A stretch of 64,000 bases of DNA from CAZLIC01 sp964559535 (lineage in GTDB: Bacteria; Pseudomonadota; Alphaproteobacteria; Rhodobacterales; Rhodobacteraceae). The stretch spans positions 1 through 64,000 of the forward strand of contig CAZLIC010000016.1 in assembly GCA_964559535.1 (NCBI GenBank). Direction: 5' to 3'. Shown in pieces: positions 15,504 to 23,585 of this stretch. Both the position numbers and the translations under genes were made by a program. Within the stretch, counting starts at the first letter, position 1. The number at the start of each line of letters is the position of its first letter. The notes under the pieces are model-generated. The model was not told where the DNA came from. It worked only from the letters and a program-made list of their open reading frames with translations, and made no database searches.

Positions 15504-16946
15504 ATGTTCGACTACAAGCGCTTTGCCCTGGGCAAGCTGGCCGGGCTGGGCACGCAGTACCTGCCGTTCGCCGACGTGGCGAGCGCCGAGGTGCCGCTGT
15601 CGCGCCTGCTGCGGTTGTCGCTGTTTCAGGTGACGGTCGGCATGGCGCTGGTGCTGATGGTCGGCACGCTCAACCGCGTGATGATCGTGGAGCTGGCCGT
15701 TCCCGCAACGCTTGTCGCGGTGATGCTGGCACTTCCGCTGCTGTTCGCGCCGTTCCGGGCGCTGATCGGCTTCAGGTCCGATACCTTCAAGTCTGCCCTT
15801 GGACTGCGGCGCATTCCGTTCATCTACAAGGGTACAATGCTGCAGTTCGGCGGGTTCGCCATCATGCCCTTCGCGCTTCTGGTGCTGTCCGGCTACGGCG
15901 AGGCGGTGGATGCTCCACGCTGGATCGGCCTGGGCGCTGCGGGACTGTCCTTCCTGCTGGTCGGTGCGGGGATGCACATGGTCCAGACCGTTGGCCTTGC
16001 CCTGGCCACCGATCTGGTTCCCGAGGCGGACCAGCCCAAGGTTGTCGGGCTGATGTATGTCATGCTTTTGCTGGGCATGATCGCCAGCGCGTTCATCTAC
16101 GGGCTTTTGCTGCAGTCCTACTCGCCGCTTCGCCTGATCCAGGTGATCCAGGGGTCGGCGGTGGTGACCGTGGTGCTGAACGGCCTTGCCATGTGGAAGC
16201 AAGAGGCCCGCAACCGGGCGCGGGGCATGGTCGCACGCAAGGAACCGGGCTTTGCCGAGGCCTGGGCGCGCCTGACGGAACGGCCCGGCGTGGTGCGGTT
16301 TCTGGCGGTGGTCGCCTTCGGCACCGCAGGCTTCGGCATGGCGGATGTACTGCTGGAGCCGTTCGGCGGGCAGGTCCTGCACATGTCGGTGGCGCAGACC
16401 ACCCGCCTGACGGTGATCCTTGCCTTCGGCAGCCTTGTGGGTTTCGGCCTTGCCTCGCGCTGGCTGGGCCGTGGCGGCAGGCCGGTCGAGGTGGCGATGT
16501 TCGGCGCCTTGGCCGGTGTGCCGGCCTTCGGTCTTGTGATCCTGGCGTCGGTTTTCGGGTCTGCGTCCGTTCTGGTGGCGGCAACGCTGCTGGCCGGCCT
16601 TGGTGCAGGGCTGTTCGGGCACGGCACGCTGACCGCCACCATGCGCTCGGCCCCGCGCGACCAGATCGGACTTTCGCTGGGCGCGTGGGGGGCCGTGCAG
16701 ACGACGGCCGCAGGCCTTGCCATCGCCGTAGGCGGGGTGATCCGCGACGCGGTCATCCTGTCGGCCCCGGCGGGTGGAACCGCAAGCGCCGCGCCCTATA
16801 TCCCGGTTTTCGGCCTGGAGATCGGGCTGCTGCTGCTGGCGCTTCTGCTTGCGCTGCCGATGCGCGGCTGGTCGGCCAGCGGCGGTCAGGCCACAGGCGC
16901 GGAAGAGCGCATGGGCGGGGCAGAACCTTCCGTTTCAAGTGTGTGA
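15504..16946 (+). CDS. pucC: LH2 assembly protein PucC (MFS/LhaA family)
   Basis: A 480-aa membrane protein with about twelve helices, required for LH2 accumulation; it belongs to the PucC/LhaA/Bch2 family of antenna-assembly factors. Diagnostic stretches are YLPFADVASAEVPLSRLLRLSLFQV near the start and FRALIGFRSDTFKSALGLRR with PFIYKGTMLQFGG near residues 90-120. ATG 15504 has GGGTGA five bases upstream; GTG 15495 is an alternative in-frame start. It lies 126 bases after pucA, downstream of the hairpin, as in other puc operons. Confidence 0.94.
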   Translation: MFDYKRFALGKLAGLGTQYLPFADVASAEVPLSRLLRLSLFQVTVGMALVLMVGTLNRVMIVELAVPATLVAVMLALPLLFAPFRALIGFRSDTFKSALGLRRIPFIYKGTMLQFGGFAIMPFALLVLSGYGEAVDAPRWIGLGAAGLSFLLVGAGMHMVQTVGLALATDLVPEADQPKVVGLMYVMLLLGMIASAFIYGLLLQSYSPLRLIQVIQGSAVVTVVLNGLAMWKQEARNRARGMVARKEPGFAEAWARLTERPGVVRFLAVVAFGTAGFGMADVLLEPFGGQVLHMSVAQTTRLTVILAFGSLVGFGLASRWLGRGGRPVEVAMFGALAGVPAFGLVILASVFGSASVLVAATLLAGLGAGLFGHGTLTATMRSAPRDQIGLSLGAWGAVQTTAAGLAIAVGGVIRDAVILSAPAGGTASAAPYIPVFGLEIGLLLLALLLALPMRGWSASGGQATGAEERMGGAEPSVSSV

Positions 16947-16991
16947 CTGAACGGCCCGTTCCGGGCAAATGGGACCAACAGGGTAAGAGAC

Positions 16992-17582
16992 ATGACCACA
17001 ATCATCACAAGGCTGTATCCCGACGCCGAAACTGTCGGCGCTGTCGTCCAGGCGCTCTTGGCCGGCGGGCTGGGAAATGACACGATCGATGTGATCACCG
17101 GACAGGAAGGTGCTGCCGAGCGGATGCGCGCGGCGCGGGTCGCACCGGCGACTGCCGAAGCCTATGCCAGGGCGATGACCGGCGGGCAGGCGCTGCTTGT
17201 CGTTCGCGCGCCGTTTGCCCCCATGGGGACGGCCCGCAAGGCGATCAACACCGTGAACCGGACCGCCGCAATTGATGCCGGCGTCGAGGAACAGGACCGC
17301 TACATCCGTGAAGTGCCTGACATGACCCGGACGAACCGGGTGATGAAGGACCACCCCTTCTTCATGTCGAACCCGCATTCGCGCCTGTCGCATGGCCGCG
17401 TGTTCGGGCGCGGGCTCAGCCCCGACCGCCCCCGCACCTCGGCGATTTCGGGCGGGGCCTACATGTCGACGAAGTTCTGGCCGATGAAACTGGTCAGCAC
17501 GGGCCGCACGGCGCGTTCGGCGATGACGGGCGGCTGGAAGTTCTCGTCGATGCTGGGCCTGTCCACGACCATCTCGCGCTGA
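16992..17582 (+). CDS. puc-operon-associated protein of unknown function
   Basis: A 196-aa soluble protein encoded 45 bases after pucC and before the operon terminator. Rhodobacter puc operons carry additional genes (pucD, pucE) at this position that help to stabilise LH2, but I cannot equate this protein with either. The N-terminal 80 residues (ITRLYPDAETVGAVVQALLAGGL) look like a small alpha/beta domain. The C-terminal half is basic and rich in Arg, Ser and Gly (SRLSHGRVFGRGLS), with no membrane helix. Its position suggests a role in antenna assembly or in peripheral binding of the complex. Confidence 0.75.
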   Translation: MTTIITRLYPDAETVGAVVQALLAGGLGNDTIDVITGQEGAAERMRAARVAPATAEAYARAMTGGQALLVVRAPFAPMGTARKAINTVNRTAAIDAGVEEQDRYIREVPDMTRTNRVMKDHPFFMSNPHSRLSHGRVFGRGLSPDRPRTSAISGGAYMSTKFWPMKLVSTGRTARSAMTGGWKFSSMLGLSTTISR

Positions 17583-17608
17583 GGCTGGCGGCAGGACCCG
17601 ACATTCGG

Positions 17609-17639
17609 GCGGCGCGCGGGCGCAGAACCCGCGCGCCGC
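17609..17639 (+). terminator. puc operon terminator
   Basis: A perfect 12-bp stem (GCGGCGCGCGGG and its complement) with a 7-nt loop and a short TTT tail follows 26 bases after the last puc gene. Confidence 0.85.
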
Positions 17640-17710
17640 TTTCGGCTGCGGGTGCGCCGGGCTGGTGCAGGATGGCAGGCCGCTGCAATCTTGACGGCAT
17701 GACAAAAGGA

Positions 17711-17735
17711 AAGGGCGCGCCGACGGCGCGCCCTT
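17711..17735. terminator. terminator of the binding-protein fragment
   Basis: An 11-bp stem AAGGGCGCGCC / GGCGCGCCCTT with loop GAC. It sits at the same place relative to the truncated gene as the hairpin at 19965-19988 does to the full gene and shares AAAGGGCGCGCC with it. The duplication therefore included the terminator. Confidence 0.75.
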
Positions 17736-17758
17736 CGTTCATCAGGCCGGGGCCGTGA

Positions 17759-18200
17759 TCACATCCCCAGAGACGCCTTGTACAGCGCGATCTGGCTGTC
17801 GCGGCCGATCTGGTCGGTGATCTTTTCCCAGGCGGCGGCGATGGCATCGGCGGTTTCCTGCGCCGATTTGTACTGGCCGGCAAAGCCCTTGGCCAGTTCG
17901 TCCTCGGCCACCGAGTAGTACTGGAAGATGCCGGGGATGCGCGGCTCGATCGCGGCGTTCGGGTGGTTGTAGCTGTCGCGGTTCGAGCCGAGGTAATCCT
18001 CGACGAAGGCCCGGTCATGACCCGCCGCTTCCCACTCTTCGAAGATGAAGTGCGAGTTGCGGTAGGGCTGGAAGCCCGAGGGATAGGCCGCCATCCACAG
18101 CGAGATGTCCTTGCCGCCCAGATGCGCCGCCGCCGACCAGGCCGCCTTCCGCTTCTTCTCGTCGCCCGAGACGCGGTTCGTCGCAGAGATGCCCCGGCTC
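17759..18200 (-). pseudogene. 3'-end duplicate of the sugar-binding-protein gene
   Basis: Encodes only the last ~143 residues of the binding protein found intact at 20035-21672. From VSGDEKKRKAAW to the C-terminal KASLGM I count 9 differences in about 137 residues. Similarity fades at about 18198; the open frame continues to an ATG at 18247 but that N terminus (SLRVNGRSYVNN) is unrelated. There is no signal peptide and no N-terminal lobe, so it cannot act as a binding protein. It marks the right edge of the puc segment and is best explained by partial duplication of the host gene during insertion or rearrangement. Confidence 0.9.
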
Positions 18201-18321
18201 GGGTTGTTGACGTACGAGCGCCCGTTCACCCGCAGGGACGAACGCAAGGCCGCAGTGCGCTACAGAATGTGGACTGGATCGGTAGGCCCTTCGGACGTAA
18301 CTTCTGTTCCGGAGGTATCCC

Positions 18322-19035
18322 ATGTCCAAGGATTGCTATCTGAGCTTCTGCCCGATCGCCAAGGTGGGCGAGGTGCTCGAACCGCGCTGGACCCTTCTTG
18401 TCTTGTGCGAGTTCTTCAACGGCGCCACGCGGTTCAACGAGATTCACCGCGGCGTCCCCGACATGTCACCCACGCTCCTGTCGCGCCGCCTGAAGGAGAT
18501 GGAGCAGAACGGGCTGGTGATCCGGCGGGTACGGGGCGTCCGCACCGAGATCAGCTACCATCTGACCCCCGCCGCCGAAGAGTTGCGGCCCATCGTGAAC
18601 GATCTTGGGAAATGGGCCTTCCGCAATATCGATCGCGACGTGACGATGGAACATTTGGATGTGCGGATCCTGATGTGGAACGTGCGGCGCAAGGTGGATG
18701 TGGCGCGCATGCCGCCTGCGCGGCGATGGGTCGTGCGCTTCACCTTCGATCCGGGCACGCCGCAGGAAGCCGACTTCTGGCTTCTGGTGCGGCCCGGCCA
18801 TCCGACCGACCTCTGCACCACCGATCCCGGGCAGGACGTCGATCTTTATGTCCATGCCGGGCTCAGGCCGATGACGTCGGTGTTCCTCGGCTATTCCCGC
18901 CTGACCGCAGAGGTCGCGCGCGGCACGATCCAACTGACCGGCACGCGGGAACTGGCGCAGACCATGAAGGACTGGTTCGTGCCCTCGACCTATGCCACGG
19001 CCGCAACCAGCGCTCCGGAAAGTGTAGCGCTTTGA
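18322..19035 (+). CDS. HxlR-family transcriptional regulator
   Basis: A 237-aa regulator. The N-terminal 100 residues form an HxlR winged helix-turn-helix: CPIAKVGEVLEPRWTLLVL, then FNEIHRGVPDMSPTLLSRRL, then the wing VRGVRTEISYHLT. About 130 further residues resemble an SCP2-like C-terminal domain (lipid or ligand binding). HxlR proteins often sense aldehydes or reactive electrophiles. GGAGGT precedes the ATG. It lies between the two copies of the binding-protein 3' end and may control the methyltransferase gene 90 bases downstream. Confidence 0.88.
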   Translation: MSKDCYLSFCPIAKVGEVLEPRWTLLVLCEFFNGATRFNEIHRGVPDMSPTLLSRRLKEMEQNGLVIRRVRGVRTEISYHLTPAAEELRPIVNDLGKWAFRNIDRDVTMEHLDVRILMWNVRRKVDVARMPPARRWVVRFTFDPGTPQEADFWLLVRPGHPTDLCTTDPGQDVDLYVHAGLRPMTSVFLGYSRLTAEVARGTIQLTGTRELAQTMKDWFVPSTYATAATSAPESVAL

Positions 19036-19125
19036 TACACTTCCTGCACTGAACGCCGCGCGCCGCCGCGTCTAGCCTTGGGTCCGTGGGATGACGGACG
19101 TCCCGGTCAGGCAAGGTGAGGACAG

Positions 19126-19956
19126 ATGATGCAAGCGAACATGGACGTGCCTGCAGCCCCCGATCTGGTGGCGCTGAAGGGCAGACAGCAGGCGGCATGG
19201 GCGTCGGGCGACTATGCCGTCGTGGGCACCACGCTGCAGATCGTCGGAGAGACGCTCTGCGAGGCGGTGGACCTTCGGGCCGGAGAGGCGGTGCTGGATG
19301 TGGCGGCGGGCAACGGCAATGCCACGCTGGCCGCGGCGCGGCGCTATGGGCAGGTGACCTCGACCGACTATGTCGGGCCGCTGCTGGACCGTGGCCGGGC
19401 GCGGGCCTTGGCCGAGGGGCTGGAGGTCGATTTCCAGACGGCGGATGCCGAGAACCTGCCCTTCGGGGCGGGGCAGTTCGATGTCGTGCTGTCGAGCTTC
19501 GGCGTGATGTTCACCGCCGACCACCAGAAGGCGGCGGACGAACTGGTCCGGGTCTGCCGCCGGGACGGCCGGATCGGCATGGCGAACTGGACGCCCGAGG
19601 GGTTCATCGGCCAGGTCTTCAGGACCATTGGCCGCCATATCCCTCCGGCACCCGGGGCGCAGTCCCCGGCACTCTGGGGAACCGAGGCGCATCTGGCTAA
19701 ACTGTTCGGCGACCGGGTGCGGCTGCAGATCACGCCGCGTAGCTTTGCCTTCCGCTACCGCTCGCCCGCGCATTTCGTTGATGTGTTCCGCAGCTGGTAC
19801 GGGCCGATGCTGAAGGCCTTTGCCGCGCTGGACGAGGGTGGCAGAGCGGCGTTGGAGCGCGACCTTCTGGACCTGATCGGCGGGATGAACCGCGCGAAGG
19901 ACGGCACGATGGTCGTGGACAGTGCCTACGCCGAGGTCGTCGCGAACCGTGCCTAA
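19126..19956 (+). CDS. class I SAM-dependent methyltransferase
   Basis: A 276-aa protein with a Rossmann-type SAM-binding domain. Motif I is VLDVAAGNGNAT (residues about 62-73), an acidic residue ends the next strand (TSTDYVGPLL), and the post-I sequence DAENLPFGAGQFDVVLSSFG is typical of Methyltransf_11/UbiE-like enzymes. The acceptor is unknown. ATG 19126 and the ATG immediately after it are both possible starts behind a GAGGAC. It follows the HxlR gene on the same strand, so the two probably form a small regulated unit. A role in photopigment or quinone methylation cannot be excluded but has no support here. Confidence 0.85.
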   Translation: MMQANMDVPAAPDLVALKGRQQAAWASGDYAVVGTTLQIVGETLCEAVDLRAGEAVLDVAAGNGNATLAAARRYGQVTSTDYVGPLLDRGRARALAEGLEVDFQTADAENLPFGAGQFDVVLSSFGVMFTADHQKAADELVRVCRRDGRIGMANWTPEGFIGQVFRTIGRHIPPAPGAQSPALWGTEAHLAKLFGDRVRLQITPRSFAFRYRSPAHFVDVFRSWYGPMLKAFAALDEGGRAALERDLLDLIGGMNRAKDGTMVVDSAYAEVVANRA

Positions 19957-19964
19957 TGGCAAAG

Positions 19965-19988
19965 GGCGCGCCGGTTGCCCGGCGCGCC
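19965..19988. terminator. convergent terminator, methyltransferase / binding protein
   Basis: A 10-bp stem GGCGCGCCGG / CCGGCGCGCC with loop TTGC lies between the ends of the plus-strand methyltransferase and the minus-strand binding-protein gene. It is related to the hairpin at 17711-17735. Confidence 0.7.
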
Positions 19989-19998
19989 GGATGCAAAG

Positions 19999-20026
19999 GT
20001 AGGATGGGCAATATTGCCCATCCTAC
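19999..20026. repeat. 28-bp perfect palindrome
   Basis: The arm GTAGGATGGGCAAT is followed immediately by its exact reverse complement. The overall plan (GTAGG...GGG...CCC...CCTAC) matches the GTAGGGCGGGG repeats elsewhere in the window, so this may be a second subtype of one REP family. It is absent from the otherwise similar flank of the truncated copy at 17.7 kb. Confidence 0.85.
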
Positions 20027-20034
20027 GGGCCGGA

Positions 20035-21672
20035 TCACATCCCGAGCGACGCCTTGTAGAGCGCGATCTGGCTTTCCCGCCCGATCTGGTCGGTGATCTT
20101 TTCCCAGGCGGCGGCGATGGCATCGGCGGTTTCCTGCGCCGATTTGTACTGGCCGGCAAAGCCCTTGGCCAGTTCGTCCTCGGCCACCGAGTAGTACTGG
20201 AAGATGCCGGGGATGCGCGGTTCGATGGCGGCGTTCGGGTGGTTGTACGAATCCGCGTTCGACCCCAGGTAGTCCTCGATATAGGCGCGGTCATACCCGG
20301 CCGCTTCCCACTCTTCATAGTTGAAGTGCGAGTTGCGGTAGGGCTGGAAGCCCGAGGGATAGGCCGCCGTCCACAGCGACAGGTCCTTGCCGCCCAAATG
20401 CGCCGCCGCACTCCACGCCGCCTTGCGCTTCTTCTCGTCGCCCGACACGCGGCTGGTCACATAGACGCCCCAGCCGATGTAGGCCATGTTCGGCGCGAAG
20501 TTTTCCTTCTCTTCCCAGGCGCCCGCCTTCGAGTTGTAGACGCGCTTGGCACCGGGGTTGATCGAGAAGCCGGTGACATCGCCCACCACCGAGGTGTCCG
20601 AGGTCTTGGCCGACGAGCCCACGTCGCCCCACCAGGTGAGCATCGAGCCGGTGCCCGCGAGGAACTGCGAGAACGCGGTGGTGCCCGGGTCGGCGTTGAT
20701 CTGGTCGGCCGGGTAGGCGCCCGCCGCGATCAGGTCCATCACGTCCTGGATGGCCTGCACCCAGGCCGGGTTGTTGACGCGCGGCTTCATCGTGTCGGGG
20801 TCGAACAGCCATGCCGGATCGTCGGGGTGCTTGGCATAGGCCGAAGCGCGGTCTTCCAGGAAGTAGAAGCCGAAGCCGCCCCAGCCCTTCAGCGGGTCCA
20901 GGAAGCCATGCGCGGGCAGGCCGGTCAGCGGGTCGGTCTGGCCGATCAGCGCCTTCGACACTGCGTTCACGTCTTCCCAGGTGGTCGGCACGGTGGCGCC
21001 GCCGATGGCGCCTTCGCCGAAGTAATCCTTGCGGTAGGCGAAGGTGTGGCAGTCGCCGTCAATGGTGATGCGGTAGGTCTTGCCTTCCCATGTGCCCACG
21101 GGCGCCTGCAGGTAGCCCACCAGGTCATCCGCCTCGATCTGCGTCTTCACCCAGTCGGGCATCTCGTCCAGCAGGCCCTTGCTGGCAGTATCGCCCTCGA
21201 AGGGCGCGCCCATCTCGATGATGTCGAAGTCGACCGTGCCGGTGGCAATCGCCTGCTGCAGGCGCGGGTTGTAGTCGGCCTGCGCCAGGTCGATCCAGTT
21301 GATCTTGGCGCCGGTATAGGCCTCCCACGGCTTCAGAAACCCGCGGAACAGCAGGTTGTGCAGGTTCTGGTTGTTCAGACCCATGAAGGTCAGCTCGACG
21401 CCCGCGAACTCGCCCTCGGCCACGTTCGCCTTGGTGGCGCCCAGGCACAGCTCGCCCACCTTCTGCCAGTCGGCATCGGTCGGGCTGCCCGCGCCCACGC
21501 CCGGAATCGCCAGGATCTGCGCGCGCACGTTGGCATGTGCGTCGGCCATCGCGCGCCGCGGCATAAGCCCGGCACCCGTCATCGCGGCGGCACCGGCCAT
21601 CGCGGTTGCCCCGCGCAGCACGCCGCGGCGCGTCATCCGCCCCACGATTGCGTTGTAGTGATCGACTTTCAC
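20035..21672 (-). CDS. sugar ABC transporter substrate-binding protein (Tat-exported)
   Basis: A 545-aa extracellular solute-binding protein of family 1. The N terminus holds a twin-arginine signal (MTRRGVLRGATAM, then an Ala-rich stretch and RAMADA), so it is exported folded via Tat. The family-1 core is evident in PTTWEDVNAVSKAL and FAYRKDYFG. The start is GTG 21672, with GGGAGGAC at the right distance. It should deliver substrate to the permeases at 12.4-14.5 kb, which would have been the next genes before the island inserted. Divergent from the ATPase gene; a 20-bp palindrome lies between them. Confidence 0.92.
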   Translation of the reverse strand: MKVDHYNAIVGRMTRRGVLRGATAMAGAAAMTGAGLMPRRAMADAHANVRAQILAIPGVGAGSPTDADWQKVGELCLGATKANVAEGEFAGVELTFMGLNNQNLHNLLFRGFLKPWEAYTGAKINWIDLAQADYNPRLQQAIATGTVDFDIIEMGAPFEGDTASKGLLDEMPDWVKTQIEADDLVGYLQAPVGTWEGKTYRITIDGDCHTFAYRKDYFGEGAIGGATVPTTWEDVNAVSKALIGQTDPLTGLPAHGFLDPLKGWGGFGFYFLEDRASAYAKHPDDPAWLFDPDTMKPRVNNPAWVQAIQDVMDLIAAGAYPADQINADPGTTAFSQFLAGTGSMLTWWGDVGSSAKTSDTSVVGDVTGFSINPGAKRVYNSKAGAWEEKENFAPNMAYIGWGVYVTSRVSGDEKKRKAAWSAAAHLGGKDLSLWTAAYPSGFQPYRNSHFNYEEWEAAGYDRAYIEDYLGSNADSYNHPNAAIEPRIPGIFQYYSVAEDELAKGFAGQYKSAQETADAIAAAWEKITDQIGRESQIALYKASLGM

Positions 21673-21815
21673 GGATCGTCCTCCCTGTTGCCCGGGGTGT
21701 ACGGGGCCCTGCGGCCCGCCCCCCCTGTGTCGTCCGGTCACGGCAGGGCAGGGGCCCCTCTCCCCTGCCACACCTTGACGCGACCTTGCCCAACCGCCGG
21801 CCGGCCTGTCAAGGA

Positions 21816-21835
21816 CTGACATGTTAGCATGACAG
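21816..21835. promoter_or_regulatory. palindrome in the divergent promoter
   Basis: CTGACATGTTAGCATGACAG is a 20-bp palindrome with two mispaired positions per half, placed between the binding-protein start (21672) and the ATPase start (21891). A transcription-factor operator is likely. It does not resemble the GTACCTCA sites near lacI, so a different regulator may act here. Confidence 0.5.
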
Positions 21836-21890
21836 CCCGATGGACAGGCCGCGGCGGCTTCGCTAAGCCTTGGGCCAAACGGGGGGACAG

Positions 21891-22934
21891 ATGGCCGGTG
21901 TGACGATCCGCAACCTGCGCAAGGCCTACGGCGCCGTGACGGTGATCGAGAAGCTTGACCTCGACATCGTCGATGGCGAGTTCGTCGTGCTGGTCGGCCC
22001 TTCGGGCTGCGGCAAGTCCACGCTTTTGCGCATGATCGCGGGGCTGGAAGAGATTTCCGCGGGCGACATCCGCATCGGCGAGCGGCGGGTGAACAACCTG
22101 CCGCCGTCCGAGCGCGACATTGCCATGGTGTTCCAGAACTATGCGCTCTACCCGCACAAGACGGTCGCGGCCAACATGGGCTTCGCGCTGAAGATGAAGG
22201 GCGAGGACAAGGCGCTGGTCCGCCAGAAGGTGGAACGCGCCGCCGGCATCCTGGGCCTGACGCCGTACCTTGACCGTTACCCCCGCGCGCTGTCGGGCGG
22301 GCAGCGGCAGCGCGTGGCCATGGGCCGCGCCATCGTCCGCGACCCGCAGGTGTTCCTGTTCGACGAACCGCTGTCGAACCTGGACGCCAAGCTGCGCGTG
22401 CAGATGCGCACCGAAATCCGCGAGTTGCACCAGCGGCTGAAGACCACCACTGTCTACGTCACGCATGACCAGATCGAAGCGATGACGATGGCCGACAAGA
22501 TCGTGGTGCTGCAGGCGGGCCGGATCGAGCAGGTGGGCGCGCCGCTGGACCTGTACGACCGCCCGGCGAACACCTTTGTTGCGGGCTTCATCGGCTCGCC
22601 CGCGATGAACATGCTGCCCGCCACGGTTTCGCGCGGGCAGATCACCATAGGCGAAATCCCCGTCGCCCCCGCGGGCGGCCTTGCCGAAGGGCAGGCCATC
22701 ACGCTGGGCGTGCGCCCCGAACACCTGGCACCCGCCGATGCCGGGCTGGACTGCACCGTGGCCGTGGTGGAACCCACCGGCTCGGAAACCCACGTTGTGT
22801 TGCGCTGGAATGACCGCGACCTGACCGCGCTGTTCCGCGACCGCGTCGCCTTCCGCACCGGCGACGCGCTGACCGTCGCGCCCGACCCCCAGACCCTGCA
22901 CCGCTTCGACGCCCGTACGGGGATACGCCTGTGA
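21891..22934 (+). CDS. sugar ABC transporter ATP-binding protein (UgpC/MalK type)
   Basis: A 347-aa ATPase of the CUT1 group. Walker A is GPSGCGKST (about residue 39), the signature is LSGGQRQRVAMGRAIV, Walker B is VFLFDEPLSNLD, and the switch histidine is in YVTHDQIEAM. The C-terminal third is the TOBE/MOI regulatory domain. The start at 21891 follows a strong GGGGGGAC. It probably powers the permeases at 12.4-14.5 kb with the binding protein divergent to it. The next gene starts on its last four bases (GTGA). Confidence 0.93.
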   Translation: MAGVTIRNLRKAYGAVTVIEKLDLDIVDGEFVVLVGPSGCGKSTLLRMIAGLEEISAGDIRIGERRVNNLPPSERDIAMVFQNYALYPHKTVAANMGFALKMKGEDKALVRQKVERAAGILGLTPYLDRYPRALSGGQRQRVAMGRAIVRDPQVFLFDEPLSNLDAKLRVQMRTEIRELHQRLKTTTVYVTHDQIEAMTMADKIVVLQAGRIEQVGAPLDLYDRPANTFVAGFIGSPAMNMLPATVSRGQITIGEIPVAPAGGLAEGQAITLGVRPEHLAPADAGLDCTVAVVEPTGSETHVVLRWNDRDLTALFRDRVAFRTGDALTVAPDPQTLHRFDARTGIRL

Positions 22935-23572
22935 CACGCACTGTCCTTCTCTACGGCGATTCGAACACCCACGGCACCCTGGCGCTGGCGCATCTTGACG
23001 ACCGCCGCCGCCTGCCCCGCGCCGACCGGTGGCCCGGCGTTCTGGCCGCGGCCCTGCCCGGCTGGCACGTGATCGAAGAGGGCCTGCCCGGCCGCACCAC
23101 GGTGCATGACGACCCCATCGAGGGTGACCACCGCAACGGCCTGTCCGTGCTGCCCGCCATCCTGGAATCGCATCGCCCGCTGGACCTTGTGGTGCTGAAA
23201 CTTGGCACCAACGACCTGAAGCCGCGCTTTGCCGTGGGCGCCATGGACATCGCGCTGTCCATCGGCCGCCTGATCCGCACTGCCGCCGCCGCGGGTTGCG
23301 GACCCGCCGGCGGGTCCCCCGCCATTCTGGTCATCTGCCCGCCCCCCATTCTGGAAACCGGCTGCCTTGCCGACATGTTCGCCGGCGGCGCCGCGAAATC
23401 GCAGGCCCTGCCGCCGCTCTTGGCCGCCGAATGTGCCCGCCAGGGCGCAGCCTTCCTGGACGCAGGCAGACACATCGCCGCTGACCCGCTGGACGGCATT
23501 CACTACACTGCCGCCGCCCATGCCACCCTGGGCCACGCCGTCGCCGCCGAAATCCGCCGCCTCTGGCCCTGA
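22931..23572 (+). CDS. SGNH/GDSL-family hydrolase
   Basis: A 213-aa esterase-type hydrolase without a signal peptide. The catalytic blocks are present in order: YGDSNTHG (Ser nucleophile, residue about 10), GLPGRTT (Gly), LGTNDLK (Asn), and DGIHYTAAAH at the C terminus (Asp and His). Its close kin act on acetylated sugars and aryl esters. Translation couples to the ATPase by a 4-base overlap starting with GTG, so it probably de-esterifies the imported sugar before the mutarotase and kinase steps that follow. Confidence 0.87.
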   Translation: MTRTVLLYGDSNTHGTLALAHLDDRRRLPRADRWPGVLAAALPGWHVIEEGLPGRTTVHDDPIEGDHRNGLSVLPAILESHRPLDLVVLKLGTNDLKPRFAVGAMDIALSIGRLIRTAAAAGCGPAGGSPAILVICPPPILETGCLADMFAGGAAKSQALPPLLAAECARQGAAFLDAGRHIAADPLDGIHYTAAAHATLGHAVAAEIRRLWP

Positions 23573-23585
23573 CAGGAGCCCGACC

